Source: Propylenella binzhouense (GTDB lineage Bacteria > Pseudomonadota > Alphaproteobacteria > Rhizobiales > Afifellaceae). Taken from it: a DNA stretch of 49,682 nucleotides. Numbering within the stretch: the stretch's first letter is position 1; each line of letters starts with the position of its first letter. Location: assembly GCF_009866965.1 (NCBI RefSeq), contig NZ_SPKJ01000023.1, forward strand, positions 1 to 49,682, written 5' to 3'. The notes under the pieces were generated by a model, which searched no databases, had not been told where the DNA came from, and saw only the letters and a program-made list of their open reading frames with translations. Positions 1 through 8,707 of this stretch are shown in pieces. Both the position numbers and the translations under genes were made by a program.

Positions 1-1071
1 CGGCTGCGGCACGATCCGGCCCTGGCGCGGCGCCGGCAGCGGGGCTGCAGCCGGCGCCTGGATCCGCGGGCTCTGGATGCGGCGGCCCGCGACGGGCGCG
101 GGATCCCGGGCCGGCGGCGCGAGGTCGTCGTCATCCTCCTCGGCCGGGTAGAAGTCGTCCTCAGGGGGGTAATCCTCGTCCGGCGCGGGCCCGTCGGGGC
201 TCGCGTCCGCCTGGCGCTGTCCCTGGAATCCGGAAAGGACCGGCTCCCGTCGTGCTCCGCCCGCCGGCGATGCGACGGGCTCGATTCTCGGCTGGCCGCC
301 GCGCTTCCGCTTCGAGCCGAAGCGCCGCGCGAGGCCGGCCCGGAACGAAAGACCCCAGTGGGCGAGAAAGCCGGCCAGAAGCCGGAGGCGCCCGCTCTCT
401 CCATCGTCGTCTTCGCCGTCGAACGCGGAGGAAGGCGCCGCGACCTGCGTCGGCGAGGCCTTCGGCGCCTTCTGGCGGCGCGGACGGTTGAGGCGCTCGG
501 CGAGCGGCTCGGTTCGCGCGAAGCTCGCGACGAGGAGCGGCAGCGAGACCATGCCGCAGACGATCCCGATCGCCGCGCGCGCGCCGGCGCTCATCATCTC
601 GCCGGACATCGCTTCCGGGACCCGCAGCACGAGATCGCCCACCGCGCCGCCGAGTCCGACCGGGAGCGGCCAGCCAGCCGGCGTGGGGAAGCAGGCGAGC
701 GCCGTCGAAAGCAGCAGGATCCCCCCGAGCCAGTAGGCGGACTGAATGCGGATCTGGCGCGGCACGCGGAGCCGGAAGAGCTTCCAGCCATGCCCGGCGA
801 CCGGGAGCACGAGGCCGAGAATGGCCAGCCCGAGAAACTGCATCGCGAGATCGGCGAAGATCGCTCCCGGTCCGAGGAGCAGGTTCCGGACCGGGCCGTC
901 CGCCGCATAGCTGAGGCTCGGGTCGTCGGCGTGCCAGCTCGCGAGGCTCACCGTCATGGCGAGCGCGACGAGGATGAGGAGAAGCCCCGCGAGCTTCGTG
1001 CCGTTGCGGGTGGCGAACTCGCGAAATCGGCCGTGGCCGCCGTGGAAGTCGGCGAGAGTTCCGTAGGTCAT
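1..1071 (-). CDS. ftsK: DNA translocase FtsK, N-terminal part (cut by window edge)
   Basis: The minus-strand frame opens at ATG 1071 (MTYGTLADFHGGHGRF) and stays open to the window edge, giving 357 codons of an incomplete gene. Several hydrophobic segments in roughly the first 190 residues match the FtsK four-helix membrane domain. A Pro/Asp/Glu-rich linker follows, with acidic runs such as EEDDDD. The motor and gamma domains would lie beyond base 1. FtsK couples chromosome-dimer resolution and terminus segregation to the division septum. The gene lies downstream of amtB, separated by a hairpin terminator, so it is probably transcribed separately. The call rests on the membrane-plus-acidic-linker layout and position, because the ATPase motifs are not visible. 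Confidence 0.8.
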   Translation of the reverse strand, partial: MTYGTLADFHGGHGRFREFATRNGTKLAGLLLILVALAMTVSLASWHADDPSLSYAADGPVRNLLLGPGAIFADLAMQFLGLAILGLVLPVAGHGWKLFRLRVPRQIRIQSAYWLGGILLLSTALACFPTPAGWPLPVGLGGAVGDLVLRVPEAMSGEMMSAGARAAIGIVCGMVSLPLLVASFARTEPLAERLNRPRRQKAPKASPTQVAAPSSAFDGEDDDGESGRLRLLAGFLAHWGLSFRAGLARRFGSKRKRGGQPRIEPVASPAGGARREPVLSGFQGQRQADASPDGPAPDEDYPPEDDFYPAEEDDDDLAPPARDPAPVAGRRIQSPRIQAPAAAPLPAPRQGRIVPQP

Positions 1072-1184
1072 GTCGGTCTGACGCACACTGCTGGGGCCAA
1101 GCGGCCGTCCCGATCCGGACCGTAGTGAACCCCGGTAAATCGTGCATTAACCACGCGGCCCGGGGGCCGGCTTCCGTGAACGCC

Positions 1185-1214
1185 AAACGGCCCGGCAGTT
1201 GCCTGCCGGGCCGT
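1185..1214 (-). terminator. Intrinsic terminator of glnK-amtB
   Basis: A perfect 11-bp stem (1187-1197 with 1204-1214, ACGGCCCGGCA / TGCCGGGCCGT) and a 6-nt loop is followed on the minus strand by a short T run. It lies between the amtB stop and ftsK. Confidence 0.75.
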
Positions 1215-1252
1215 CCAGGTCCGCTCGCTTGGGAGGGAGCGAGGAAGTCTTC

Positions 1253-2590
1253 TCAGCTGTGGTACGCCGCCTCGCCGTGCGAGCTCAGGTCGAGGCCGGT
1301 CCGCTCGGCCTCGGTGCTGGCGCGCAGGCCGATCACGAGGTCGGCGATCTTGTAGGCGATCGCGCTGCCGATGCCGCACCAGACGATGGTCACGCAGACC
1401 GCAAGGAACTGGGTCCAGACCTGGCCGGCAATGCTGAAGTCCTCGGCGCCGGTGCCGCCGAGCGACGGCGCGGTCAGGATGCCGGTTCCGAGCGCGCCGA
1501 TGATGCCGCCGATGCCATGGACCCCGAAGACGTCCAGGCTGTCGTCATAGCCGGCCGCGGGCTTCACCACGGAGACGAAGAAGTAGCAGCCTGCGCTCGC
1601 CACGACGCCGAGGATGATCGCGCCGACCGGCCCGATCGTGCCGCAGGCCGGCGTGACGGCCACCAGGCCGGCCACCAGGCCGGACGCGGCGCCCAGCATC
1701 GACGACTTGCCGCGCACGACGGCCTCGATGATCGACCAGGCCACGATCGCGCCGGCCGTCGCCGTGAAGGTGTTGATCATCGCGAGCGTCGTGCCGCCGT
1801 TCGCCTCGAGATTGGAACCGGCGTTGAAGCCGAACCAGCCGACCCACAGGAGCGAGGCGCCGACCATGGTGAGGGTCATGGAATGCGGGGCCATCATATC
1901 GCGCCCGAGGCCTTCCCGCTTGCCCACCATGAGGCAGCCGACGAGGCCGGCAATGCCCGCATTGATGTGGACGACGGTACCGCCGGCGAAGTCGAGGGCG
2001 CCCCAGTTGAAGAGCAGGCCGCTGCCCGCCCAGACCATGTGGGCGACCGGGAAGTAGACGATCGTCACCCAGATCGCGGCGAAGAGCATGATGGCGCCGA
2101 ATTTCACCCGCTCGGCGAAGGCGCCGACGATGAGCGCCGGGGTGATCGCGGCGAACGTCATCTGGAAGCAGATGAAGACGAACTCCGGGATGACCTCGTC
2201 GGAGAACGTCGCCGCGGTCGAATCCGCCGTCACGCCTGCCAGGAACATCTTGCCGAAGCCGGAGATGAACGCGTTGCCGCCGTCGCCGAAGGCCATGGTG
2301 TAGCCGTAGAGGACCCAGATGATCATCACCATCGCGGTGATCATCATGACCTGCATCAGCACCGAGAGCATGTTCTTGGCGCGGACGAGGCCGCCATAGA
2401 ACAGGGCGAGGCCGGGGATCGTCATCAGGAGGACGAGCACCGTGGCCGTCATCATCCACGCGGTGTTGCCGGGGTTGGGGACCGCGGGTGCGGCCTCTGC
2501 CGCCGCCGGCGCGGCGTCCTGGGCGAACGCGGCCATCGTGCTCGCCGCGACCAGGGCGAGCGCGGCCGGAATGATCCTACTGAACTTCAT
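1253..2590 (-). CDS. amtB: Ammonium transporter AmtB
   Basis: This 445-residue inner-membrane channel conducts ammonia/ammonium. The start at 2590 (MKFSRIIPAALALVAAS) is chosen because it begins a signal peptide (cleavage near AFAQ) and has GAGGGAA just upstream; the frame also extends to 2632 but would then start inside a non-hydrophobic leader. About eleven transmembrane helices follow. Family signatures are clear: GLALFYGGLVRAKN, FAGGTVVHINAGIAGLVG with the first pore histidine, and VHGIGGIIGALGTGIL with the second. glnK lies 31 bp upstream in the same direction, the classic glnK-amtB pair in which GlnK plugs the channel when nitrogen is plentiful. Confidence 0.96.
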   Translation of the reverse strand: MKFSRIIPAALALVAASTMAAFAQDAAPAAAEAAPAVPNPGNTAWMMTATVLVLLMTIPGLALFYGGLVRAKNMLSVLMQVMMITAMVMIIWVLYGYTMAFGDGGNAFISGFGKMFLAGVTADSTAATFSDEVIPEFVFICFQMTFAAITPALIVGAFAERVKFGAIMLFAAIWVTIVYFPVAHMVWAGSGLLFNWGALDFAGGTVVHINAGIAGLVGCLMVGKREGLGRDMMAPHSMTLTMVGASLLWVGWFGFNAGSNLEANGGTTLAMINTFTATAGAIVAWSIIEAVVRGKSSMLGAASGLVAGLVAVTPACGTIGPVGAIILGVVASAGCYFFVSVVKPAAGYDDSLDVFGVHGIGGIIGALGTGILTAPSLGGTGAEDFSIAGQVWTQFLAVCVTIVWCGIGSAIAYKIADLVIGLRASTEAERTGLDLSSHGEAAYHS

Positions 2591-2621
2591 CGTTTCCCTC
2601 GCGAATGGATAGTGCCCGAGA

Positions 2622-3053
<432 letters not shown>

Positions 3054-3144
3054 TCAGCGTTTGCGGCGGAACCGCGGCGCCGAAGCGCCTACAGACTGAT
3101 CGAATGCACAAATCGTGGGCAGAATCGGTCGAAAGGCGAATCTT

Positions 3145-4011
3145 TTAGTCAGACTGCCTCACCCGGATCAGCCCTTCCTGGGCCACGGAGGCCACCAGCG
3201 TTCCGTCCGGCGCATAAATCGCGCCCCGCGTGAGGCCGCGGCTGCCCGAGGCGTTCGGGCTGTCCTGGTCGTAGAGGAGCCAGTCGTCGGCGCGGAACGG
3301 CCTGTGGAACCACATCGCGTGGTCGAGGCTTGCGACCTGCAGGTCGCTGTCGAACACGGAGCGCCCGTGGGCAAAGAGCGACGTGTCGAGGAGCGTCATG
3401 TCGGACGCGTAGGCGAGCACGCAATCGTGGATGGCTGGATCGTCCGGAAGCGGGCCGGTCGCCCGGAACCAGACGCGCTGAACGGCCTCGAGCTTCGTGC
3501 GGCTGACATAGTGCTTCAGGCTGACCGGGCGGAACTCGAGCGGACGCTCGCGCTCCCAGTAGGCGCGGATCGGCTTCGGCGCGCTCGACATCATGAGCGC
3601 CTTCATATCCTCCTCGGACATCAGGGATTCGGGCCGTGGCACGTCGGGCATGGCCATCTGGTGCTGGAGCCCGCTCTCGCGGACCTGGAACGAGGCCGAC
3701 ATGGAGAAGATCGCCTGGCCGTGCTGGATTGCGACGACGCGGCGGGTCGTGAAGCTCTTGCCGTCGCGGATGCGGTCGACCTGATAGACGATCGGAACCG
3801 TGGGATCGCCGGGACGCATGAAATAACCGTGCAGGGAATGCACGTTCCGGCCCGGCTCGACGGTCCGGGTCGCGGCGACCAAAGCCTGCCCGATGACCTG
3901 GCCGCCGAAGACGCGCTGCCAGCCGGCCTGAGGGCTGCGGCCGCGAAACAGGTTGTGCTCAAGCGGTTCGAGATCGAGAATGTCGAGCAGGTTCTGAATG
4001 GCGTTTGGCAT
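3145..4011 (-). CDS. tesB: Acyl-CoA thioesterase II
   Basis: The 288-residue protein is the usual TesB length and hydrolyses medium- and long-chain acyl-CoA to fatty acid and CoA. It is a double hot-dog fold. The N-terminal half has RVFGGQVIGQALVAA and YFMRPGDP. The C-terminal half has SLDHAMWFHRPF, the SRGLTRG segment and VAQEGLIR near the end, which supply the family's Asp, Ser/Thr and Gln catalytic residues. The start is ATG 4011 (MPNAIQNLLDIL). The frame stays open about 640 bp further, but that extension is antisense to the next gene and unlike any TesB. It is divergent from the hydroxylase gene, with 85 bp between starts. Confidence 0.93.
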   Translation of the reverse strand: MPNAIQNLLDILDLEPLEHNLFRGRSPQAGWQRVFGGQVIGQALVAATRTVEPGRNVHSLHGYFMRPGDPTVPIVYQVDRIRDGKSFTTRRVVAIQHGQAIFSMSASFQVRESGLQHQMAMPDVPRPESLMSEEDMKALMMSSAPKPIRAYWERERPLEFRPVSLKHYVSRTKLEAVQRVWFRATGPLPDDPAIHDCVLAYASDMTLLDTSLFAHGRSVFDSDLQVASLDHAMWFHRPFRADDWLLYDQDSPNASGSRGLTRGAIYAPDGTLVASVAQEGLIRVRQSD

Positions 4012-4096
4012 GGACCTTCCGGTCGTCGCGGATCCCAGTCGGGGCTCGGCAAGGTCGGCAGAGTGCCGGGCTGAGTCAAGCAAGCGGGGACAAGGA

Positions 4097-5332
4097 ATGG
4101 CGAACATGGGAGATCGCGAGGCCCCGGAGGTGGTCGTTGCGGGCGGCGGCTCGGCCGGCCTCTGCCTCGGCCTTGCGCTCAAGCGCTTCCTGCCCGATCT
4201 CGCCGTCGAGGTGATCGATGCGCGCCCGTCCGGCGCGGCATCCTCCGACGAGCGCTCCTCCGCGATCGCCGCGGCCGCCCGCCGCATGCTCGAGCGGCTC
4301 GGCGTGTGGGATGTCCTCGCCGACGACGCCCAGCCCATCCTTTCGATGGAGGTGACGGACAGCCGGACGGGCGACGCGACGCGCCCGGTGTTCCTCACCT
4401 TCGACGGCAATGTGGCGGAAGGCGAGCCGTTCGCGCACATGGTGGGCAATGCGCCTCTCCTGGAGGCGCTGCGCGCCGAAGCGGAGGCGGCGGGCGTGAA
4501 GACGACCTGGAGCGACGGCGTCGCCGGGTTCTCTCCCGAGCCGGGCGCCGTGCGGATCGACCTTTCGTCGGGCAAGCGCCGCAGCGCCAGGCTGCTGGTG
4601 GCGGCCGACGGCGTCAGGTCGCGGCTGCGCAGCCTCGCCGGCATCAAGACCGTCGAGTGGAGCTATCCGCAGATGGCGCTGGTCTGCACGGTGGGCCACG
4701 AGCGGCCGCACCACGGCGTCGCGGTGGAGCACTTCCTGCCGGCGGGCCCTTTCGCCATCCTGCCGCTCAAGGGCAACCGGTCCTCCCTCGTCTGGACCGA
4801 GCGGAAGGAGGATGCCGAGCGGCTCCTGAACGGCGACGAGTTCGTGTTCCTGGTCGAGCTGGAGCGCCGGTTCGGTCACCGGCTCGGCAGGATCGAGCTG
4901 GAGAGCCGGCGGCAGGGCTATCCGCTCGGCCTGATCCTCGCCCGCGATTTCGTGAAGCCGCGGCTCGCCCTTCTCGGCGATGCGGCCCATGGCATCCACC
5001 CGATCGCCGGCCAGGGGCTCAATCTCGGCTTCCGCGACGTCGCGGCGCTCGCCGAAACGCTCGTCGATGCGGCGCGGCTCGGGCTCGACATCGGCGGTAT
5101 CGACGTGCTGCGCCGGTACGAGCGCTGGCGGCGCTACGACACCTGGCAGATGGGGGTCACGACGGACATCCTGAACCGCCTGTTCTCGAACGACATAATG
5201 CCCGTGCGGGCGTTCCGCGATTTCGGGCTCGGCCTGGTCGACCGCATGCCGCAGCTGAAGCGGATGTTCATCGGCGAGGCCGCCGGCCTCGGCGGCGACC
5301 TGCCGAAGCTCCTCGCCGGCCACGCGATCTAA
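4097..5332 (+). CDS. UbiH/UbiF/VisC/COQ6-family FAD-dependent hydroxylase
   Basis: The 411-residue flavoprotein mono-oxygenase probably hydroxylates the ubiquinone precursor ring. It has an N-terminal Rossmann motif VVVAGGGSAGLCLGLAL, the ADGVRSRLR motif (DG signature) in the middle, and GDAAHGIHPIAGQGLNLGFRDV, the second FAD-binding motif typical of UbiH. The start is ATG 4097 with AAGGA directly before it; ATG 4106 is an alternative. Which ring position it acts on cannot be read from sequence alone, so no exact symbol is assigned. It converges on the Trm112-like gene with 18 bp between the stops. Confidence 0.88.
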   Translation: MANMGDREAPEVVVAGGGSAGLCLGLALKRFLPDLAVEVIDARPSGAASSDERSSAIAAAARRMLERLGVWDVLADDAQPILSMEVTDSRTGDATRPVFLTFDGNVAEGEPFAHMVGNAPLLEALRAEAEAAGVKTTWSDGVAGFSPEPGAVRIDLSSGKRRSARLLVAADGVRSRLRSLAGIKTVEWSYPQMALVCTVGHERPHHGVAVEHFLPAGPFAILPLKGNRSSLVWTERKEDAERLLNGDEFVFLVELERRFGHRLGRIELESRRQGYPLGLILARDFVKPRLALLGDAAHGIHPIAGQGLNLGFRDVAALAETLVDAARLGLDIGGIDVLRRYERWRRYDTWQMGVTTDILNRLFSNDIMPVRAFRDFGLGLVDRMPQLKRMFIGEAAGLGGDLPKLLAGHAI

Positions 5333-5350
5333 CGGCGGGAGGCGGGGCGC

Positions 5351-5545
5351 CTATTCTTCCAGGGGTCGCGCCTCCTCCTCGAGAAGGATCGGGATGCCGT
5401 CGCGGATCGGGTAGGCGAGCTTCGCCGCGCGGCTCACCAGCTCCTGCCTGGCGCGGTCGTATTCGAGCGTCGTCTTGGTGACCGGACAGACCAGGATCTC
5501 GAGCAGCTTCGGATCGACCTGCCGCGGCTGTGAACGCTCTTCCAT
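5351..5545 (-). CDS. Trm112/UPF0434 (YcaR) family small protein
   Basis: This 64-residue protein begins [24 protein letters not shown] and has the family core [16 protein letters not shown] and [18 protein letters not shown]. Bacterial members resemble the Trm112 zinc-ribbon scaffold of methyltransferases, but this one keeps only one cysteine (LVCP), as many do, so zinc binding is doubtful. It follows the LON-domain gene in the same direction with 21 bp between. No precise role is known. Confidence 0.88.
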   Translation of the reverse strand: MEERSQPRQVDPKLLEILVCPVTKTTLEYDRARQELVSRAAKLAYPIRDGIPILLEEEARPLEE

Positions 5546-5566
5546 GTCTGCTTCCTCCGAGCCGGC

Positions 5567-6241
5567 CTATTGCAGCGACGGCGATGCGCGGCCGCCGGCG
5601 AGCGCGATCTCGGTTATGGCGATCAGGGTCTGCGCGCGGCGCGCGTGGTCCGGCGCCTCGAGGAGCGCCTGCTTCTCGGACGGACCCCACGGGCTCATCA
5701 TGGAGAGCGCGGTCACGAGGCTTGCATTCGATGCCTTGTTGACGCTCTCCCAATCGGCCTCGAGCCCGTGCGCGTCGAGATAGGCCCGGAACGTCTTCAG
5801 GAGCGCCTTGCGGTCCACCCCCGCCTCGCCCTGCCGCGGCTCGGCGATGTCGAAGAAGGAGGCCGTGCTCACGCGCGCCTGCCGGAACGGCGTCTCCACC
5901 TCGATCTCCTCGACGACCTTGAACCGCGTGATGCCGGCGAGCGTGACGAGGTACCGGCCGTCGCCGCTTTCGGAGAACTGGACGATCCGGCCGGCGCAGC
6001 CGATCTCGCAGAGGTCCGGGTCGCGCTCGTTGGCGATCTGGTCGAGCTGGGGCTGGATCATGCCGATGATGCGGTCGCGTCCGAGCACCCAGTCGATCAT
6101 GGCGACGTAGCGCGGTTCGAAGATGTTGAGCGGAAGCTGGCCGTTCGGCAGGAGCAGAGCGCCGGCGAGCGGAAAGACGGGGATGACGTCCGGCAGATCG
6201 GACGGCTCGTCGTAGCGCTGATTGCCCGCTTGCACCGTCAC
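5567..6241 (-). CDS. LON peptidase substrate-binding domain protein
   Basis: A 224-residue stand-alone Lon N-terminal domain: VIPVFPLAGALLLPNGQLPLNIFEPRY, then GRIVQFSESGDGRYLVTLAGITRFKV. No ATPase or protease domain follows. The likely start is GTG 6241, with a second GTG at 6235. Such proteins occur widely in Alphaproteobacteria next to thioredoxin-like co-chaperones, as here. A role in protein quality control is inferred; the substrate is unknown. Confidence 0.9.
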   Translation of the reverse strand: MTVQAGNQRYDEPSDLPDVIPVFPLAGALLLPNGQLPLNIFEPRYVAMIDWVLGRDRIIGMIQPQLDQIANERDPDLCEIGCAGRIVQFSESGDGRYLVTLAGITRFKVVEEIEVETPFRQARVSTASFFDIAEPRQGEAGVDRKALLKTFRAYLDAHGLEADWESVNKASNASLVTALSMMSPWGPSEKQALLEAPDHARRAQTLIAITEIALAGGRASPSLQ

Positions 6242-6275
6242 GTCTCGCCTCGCGCCGCACCGCCTTTCAGAGAAG

Positions 6276-7196
6276 TTAGGCGAAAAGCAGGGACGACAAG
6301 CGCTGGCGGCCCCTGATCGTCGCCGGATCCTTCGGACCCCAGGCCTCGAAGAACTGCACGAGCTGCTTGCGCGCGCCGTCCTCGCTCCACTCGCGGTCGC
6401 GCCGGATGATCTCGAGGAGCTGTTCCACCGCGCCGAGGCGGTCGCCGCGGGAATTGAGCGCGAGCGCGAGATCGAAGCGGCTCTGGTGGTCGTGCGGGTG
6501 CCGCTCGATGCGGGCACGGAGCTCCGCCGGGCTGCCGAGCTCGGAGGCCTGCTCCGCCAGCTCCAGCGCCGCCCGTGCACCGGCGACGGCGGCATCCTTC
6601 GCCAGTTCCGGGGGAAGGCTGTCGAGGATCGCGCGGGCCTGCTCGACGCCCCCGAGCGCGATCTCGCAGCGTGCCAGGCCGGCGACCGCCTTGGCGTTCT
6701 CCGGCTCCTCCTGCAGCACCGCGCCGTAGAGGTTGGCGGCACCCGCATAATCCTTCTCGGCGAAGGCCGCCTCGGCCGCCTCGAGCGCCTGCTCGGCCGC
6801 GCTCGGTCCGATCGGCCCGGCGACGCGTTCGATGAAGGCGAGCACCTGGCTCTCCGGCAGCGCGCCCATGAAGCCGTCGAGCGGCTGGCCGTTCTTGAAG
6901 GCGATCACCGCCGGAATCGACTGGATGCCGAGCTGGCCCGCAATCTCCGGGTGCTCGTCGATGTTCATCTTGACGAGCCTCACCTTGCCGCCGGCCTGGC
7001 GGACGGCCTTCTCGATGACGGGACCGAGCTGGCGGCACGGGCCGCACCAGGGCGCCCAGAAGTCGACGAGAACGGGGACGGTTCGCGAGGGCTCCAGCAC
7101 GTCCGCCCGGAAGGTGCGGGTCGTGGTGTCCTTGACGAGCTCGTCCTGGCTCGACGGCGCGCTCTGCCGGCCGCCGGTGATGAAGCTGTCGCTCAT
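6276..7196 (-). CDS. Thioredoxin/TPR co-chaperone, CnoX (YbbN) type
   Basis: The 306-residue protein has a thioredoxin domain (about residues 25-130) with active site WAPWCGPCRQLGP and the cis-proline region GIQSIPAVIAFKNG. TPR-like helices fill the rest (for example AEQALEAAEAAFAEKDYAGAANLYGAVL and NSRGDRLGAVEQLLEII). This layout is that of CnoX/YbbN, which holds oxidised proteins for DnaK and GroEL. Unlike E. coli YbbN (SxxC), it keeps both catalytic cysteines, so it may also act as an oxidoreductase. It lies 34 bp upstream of the LON-domain gene and is probably co-transcribed with it. Confidence 0.92.
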   Translation of the reverse strand: MSDSFITGGRQSAPSSQDELVKDTTTRTFRADVLEPSRTVPVLVDFWAPWCGPCRQLGPVIEKAVRQAGGKVRLVKMNIDEHPEIAGQLGIQSIPAVIAFKNGQPLDGFMGALPESQVLAFIERVAGPIGPSAAEQALEAAEAAFAEKDYAGAANLYGAVLQEEPENAKAVAGLARCEIALGGVEQARAILDSLPPELAKDAAVAGARAALELAEQASELGSPAELRARIERHPHDHQSRFDLALALNSRGDRLGAVEQLLEIIRRDREWSEDGARKQLVQFFEAWGPKDPATIRGRQRLSSLLFA

Positions 7197-7245
7197 GATG
7201 TCGGTCCTTGTCAGGTTCGGCTCAAATGTGGCGTCGCGGCGGCCT

Positions 7246-7761
7246 TCAGGGAAGCCCCGCCGGCACCGTCTCCGACAGGGCGACGATCAGCGGCTCGTGC
7301 CCCGTCGCGCGGAGGAAGGCGATGAGATCCGCGCCGGCGATCGCGGTGGTGGCGGTGTTCTCGAGCGGATGGAAGTTGAGCGGATCGTGCGAGAGCAGGG
7401 CCTCGTCGAGCACCACCGTGACCCGGCGCTCGCTGTCGTTGAGCGCGCCGAACGGCGTCACCGAGCCGGGCGCGACGCCGAGCGTCTCGTAAAGCAGTTC
7501 CGGCCGCCCGAACGAGAGGCGGGCGCTGCCGATCCGGCCGTGGAGCGACTTCAGGTCGATCGCCGTGTCCTCCTCCGCGACGACGAGGAACAGCCGTTCC
7601 TTCTTGTCCTTGAGGAACAGGTTCTTGGTGTGGCCGCCGGGGATTGCGCCGCGCAGGCGCTGCGATTCCTCGACGGTGAAGAGCGGCGGGTGCTCGTGCG
7701 TGGTCGTGGCGATCCCGAGCCGGCCCAGGAAGTCCATAAGGTCGCGGCGGCTCATCGGCAT
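7246..7761 (-). CDS. Prolyl-tRNA deacylase, ProXp/YbaK family
   Basis: A 171-residue free-standing editing domain that removes mischarged amino acid, usually alanine, from tRNA-Pro. Family features: a TTTHEHPPLFTVEES N-terminus, GAIPGGHTKNLFLKDKK with the conserved lysine, and GVAPGSVTPFGALND, the GxxxP-loop region. The size matches PrdX/ProXp-ala. It is followed by the thioredoxin gene on the same strand with 49 bp between. Confidence 0.92.
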   Translation of the reverse strand: MPMSRRDLMDFLGRLGIATTTHEHPPLFTVEESQRLRGAIPGGHTKNLFLKDKKERLFLVVAEEDTAIDLKSLHGRIGSARLSFGRPELLYETLGVAPGSVTPFGALNDSERRVTVVLDEALLSHDPLNFHPLENTATTAIAGADLIAFLRATGHEPLIVALSETVPAGLP

Positions 7762-7915
7762 GGCTCTGTTCCTGCAGGCGTGCGACGGCGCGGGTTAACG
7801 CATGCCGGCGCCCTCGACAACTCCCGCCCCCTGGCCCCGCGCTGCGCGGGATGGCGCCAAGGGGCGGGACATGCCGCGCCCGCCGAAGGGGCCCCGGACC
7901 GCAGTCACTCCGCTG

Positions 7916-7944
7916 TTGCATTCGCCGGGGCCTTGCGCCATATA
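7916..7944 (+). promoter_or_regulatory. Likely promoter of tRNA-Gly
   Basis: TTGCAT (7916-7921), a 17-nt spacer and CATATA (7939-7944), ending 30 bp before the mature tRNA 5' end. The -10 match is partial. Confidence 0.5.
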
Positions 7945-7974
7945 CGCGCCACTGGATGCGTATCGCGCGTCGAC

Positions 7975-8049
7975 GCGGGTGTAGCTCAGGGGTAGAGCAC
8001 AACCTTGCCAAGGTTGGGGTCGAGGGTTCGAATCCCTTCGCCCGCTCCA
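7975..8049 (+). tRNA. tRNA-Gly (anticodon GCC)
   Basis: A full cloverleaf is visible: acceptor GCGGGTG pairing with CGCCCGC, D arm GCTC/GAGC, anticodon stem CAACC/GGTTG around loop TTGCCAA (anticodon GCC), T arm GAGGG-TTCGAAT-CCCTT, discriminator T and an encoded CCA. Everything to its left is core chromosome and everything to its right is accessory, so its 3' end is the likely integration site of the element. Confidence 0.97.
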
Positions 8050-8080
8050 GTTTTCTTCAGCAACTTCAGAGACTTCGAAG

Positions 8081-8101
8081 CGGCCCTGCGGGGCCGTTTC
8101 T
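8081..8101 (+). terminator. Terminator after tRNA-Gly
   Basis: Stem CGGCCC (8081-8086) / GGGCCG (8091-8096) with loop TGCG, followed by TTTCT. Confidence 0.65.
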
Positions 8102-8306
8102 GCTTCCCTGGCGTCTCTACAAACTCCGGGGAAGCATGGGGGAAGCAGCCGTCAGGGAAAGTTTGCGCGCTCCGCACAGCCGTGGCGTAGAACGGACGCC
8201 CCTGATGTTCGCACAGGGAAGTGCTCCGCGGCGCAGAGCGCGCTGCTTCGCAGTGCTTCCCCAAACTTGCTTCGATCGCCATTCGGCTTCCCCGAACTGC
8301 TTCCCC
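8101..8306. repeat. Six copies of TGCTTCCCC / GGGGAAGCA beside the tRNA
   Basis: The 9-mer occurs at 8101-8109 (last base T), 8254-8262, 8285-8293 (first base G) and 8298-8306 on the plus strand, and inverted at 8128-8136 and 8139-8147. There is no convincing gene between 8050 and 8403. Clustered short repeats next to a tRNA attachment site resemble arm-type binding sites of a tyrosine integrase or excisionase sites. That role is inference; no integrase gene is present here. Confidence 0.55.
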
Positions 8307-8353
8307 GGCTGAATCGTGTCCTGACGGTATCACCGCGCCAGTAGCAAAATCGC

Positions 8354-8395
8354 TTGCCCTGCACGGCGATCCACCGTACAATCTATCGCAGATTG
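8354..8395 (+). promoter_or_regulatory. Promoter and palindromic operator of the toxin-antitoxin operon
   Basis: TTGCCC (8354-8359), 17 nt, then TACAAT (8377-8382). A perfect inverted repeat, CAATCT-atcgc-AGATTG (8379-8395), overlaps the -10 element and runs into the GGAGG ribosome site (8395-8399). This arrangement fits autorepression by the antitoxin or the toxin-antitoxin complex. Confidence 0.7.
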
Positions 8396-8403
8396 GAGGT
8401 GAT

Positions 8404-8700
8404 ATGGCAAGCTCATCCGAACGCAGACAGGCGCCCAAGGACCGGGAGTACAAGACCGAACGCCTGGAACTCCGGCTGGCGCCGTCGGCAAAGCAGCTCA
8501 TCCAGCGAGCCATGTCGGTTACCGGCCTTAATGCCGGCGACCTAGCCTACGAAGGCGCGCGGCGCGTGCTCGATGAGCACGAGCGAATGGTTCTGACCGG
8601 CGCGGACCGTGAAGCTTTCCTGGAGGCGGTAAGAAATCCGCCTGAGCCAACAGACGCACTCGTCGAGGCCCTCCGGCGTCACCGCACCGTGGTCGGCTGA
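8404..8700 (+). CDS. DUF1778 antitoxin (TacA-like)
   Basis: This 98-residue protein has an N-terminal ribbon-helix-helix segment (residues about 18-60: KTERLELRLAPSAKQLIQRAMSVTGLNAGDLAYEGARRVLDE) and a C-terminal tail (FLEAVRNPPEPTDALVEALRRH) of the type that wraps and neutralises a GNAT toxin. The start is ATG 8404 behind a strong GGAGGTGAT. It is 7 bp from the toxin gene. DUF1778 antitoxins bind DNA at palindromes, and one overlaps this promoter. Confidence 0.92.
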   Translation: MASSSERRQAPKDREYKTERLELRLAPSAKQLIQRAMSVTGLNAGDLAYEGARRVLDEHERMVLTGADREAFLEAVRNPPEPTDALVEALRRHRTVVG

Positions 8701-8707
8701 CCGCCCC

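Noticed and set aside
4012-4647. A long N-terminal extension of the thioesterase frame
   Set aside because: It is antisense to the hydroxylase gene, low-complexity, and absent from TesB proteins; ATG 4011 gives the usual length.
7986-8513. Minus-strand open frame ending GEGIRTLDPNLGKVVLYP
   Set aside because: It is antisense to the tRNA-Gly gene; this peptide is a familiar false product of tRNA-Gly loci.
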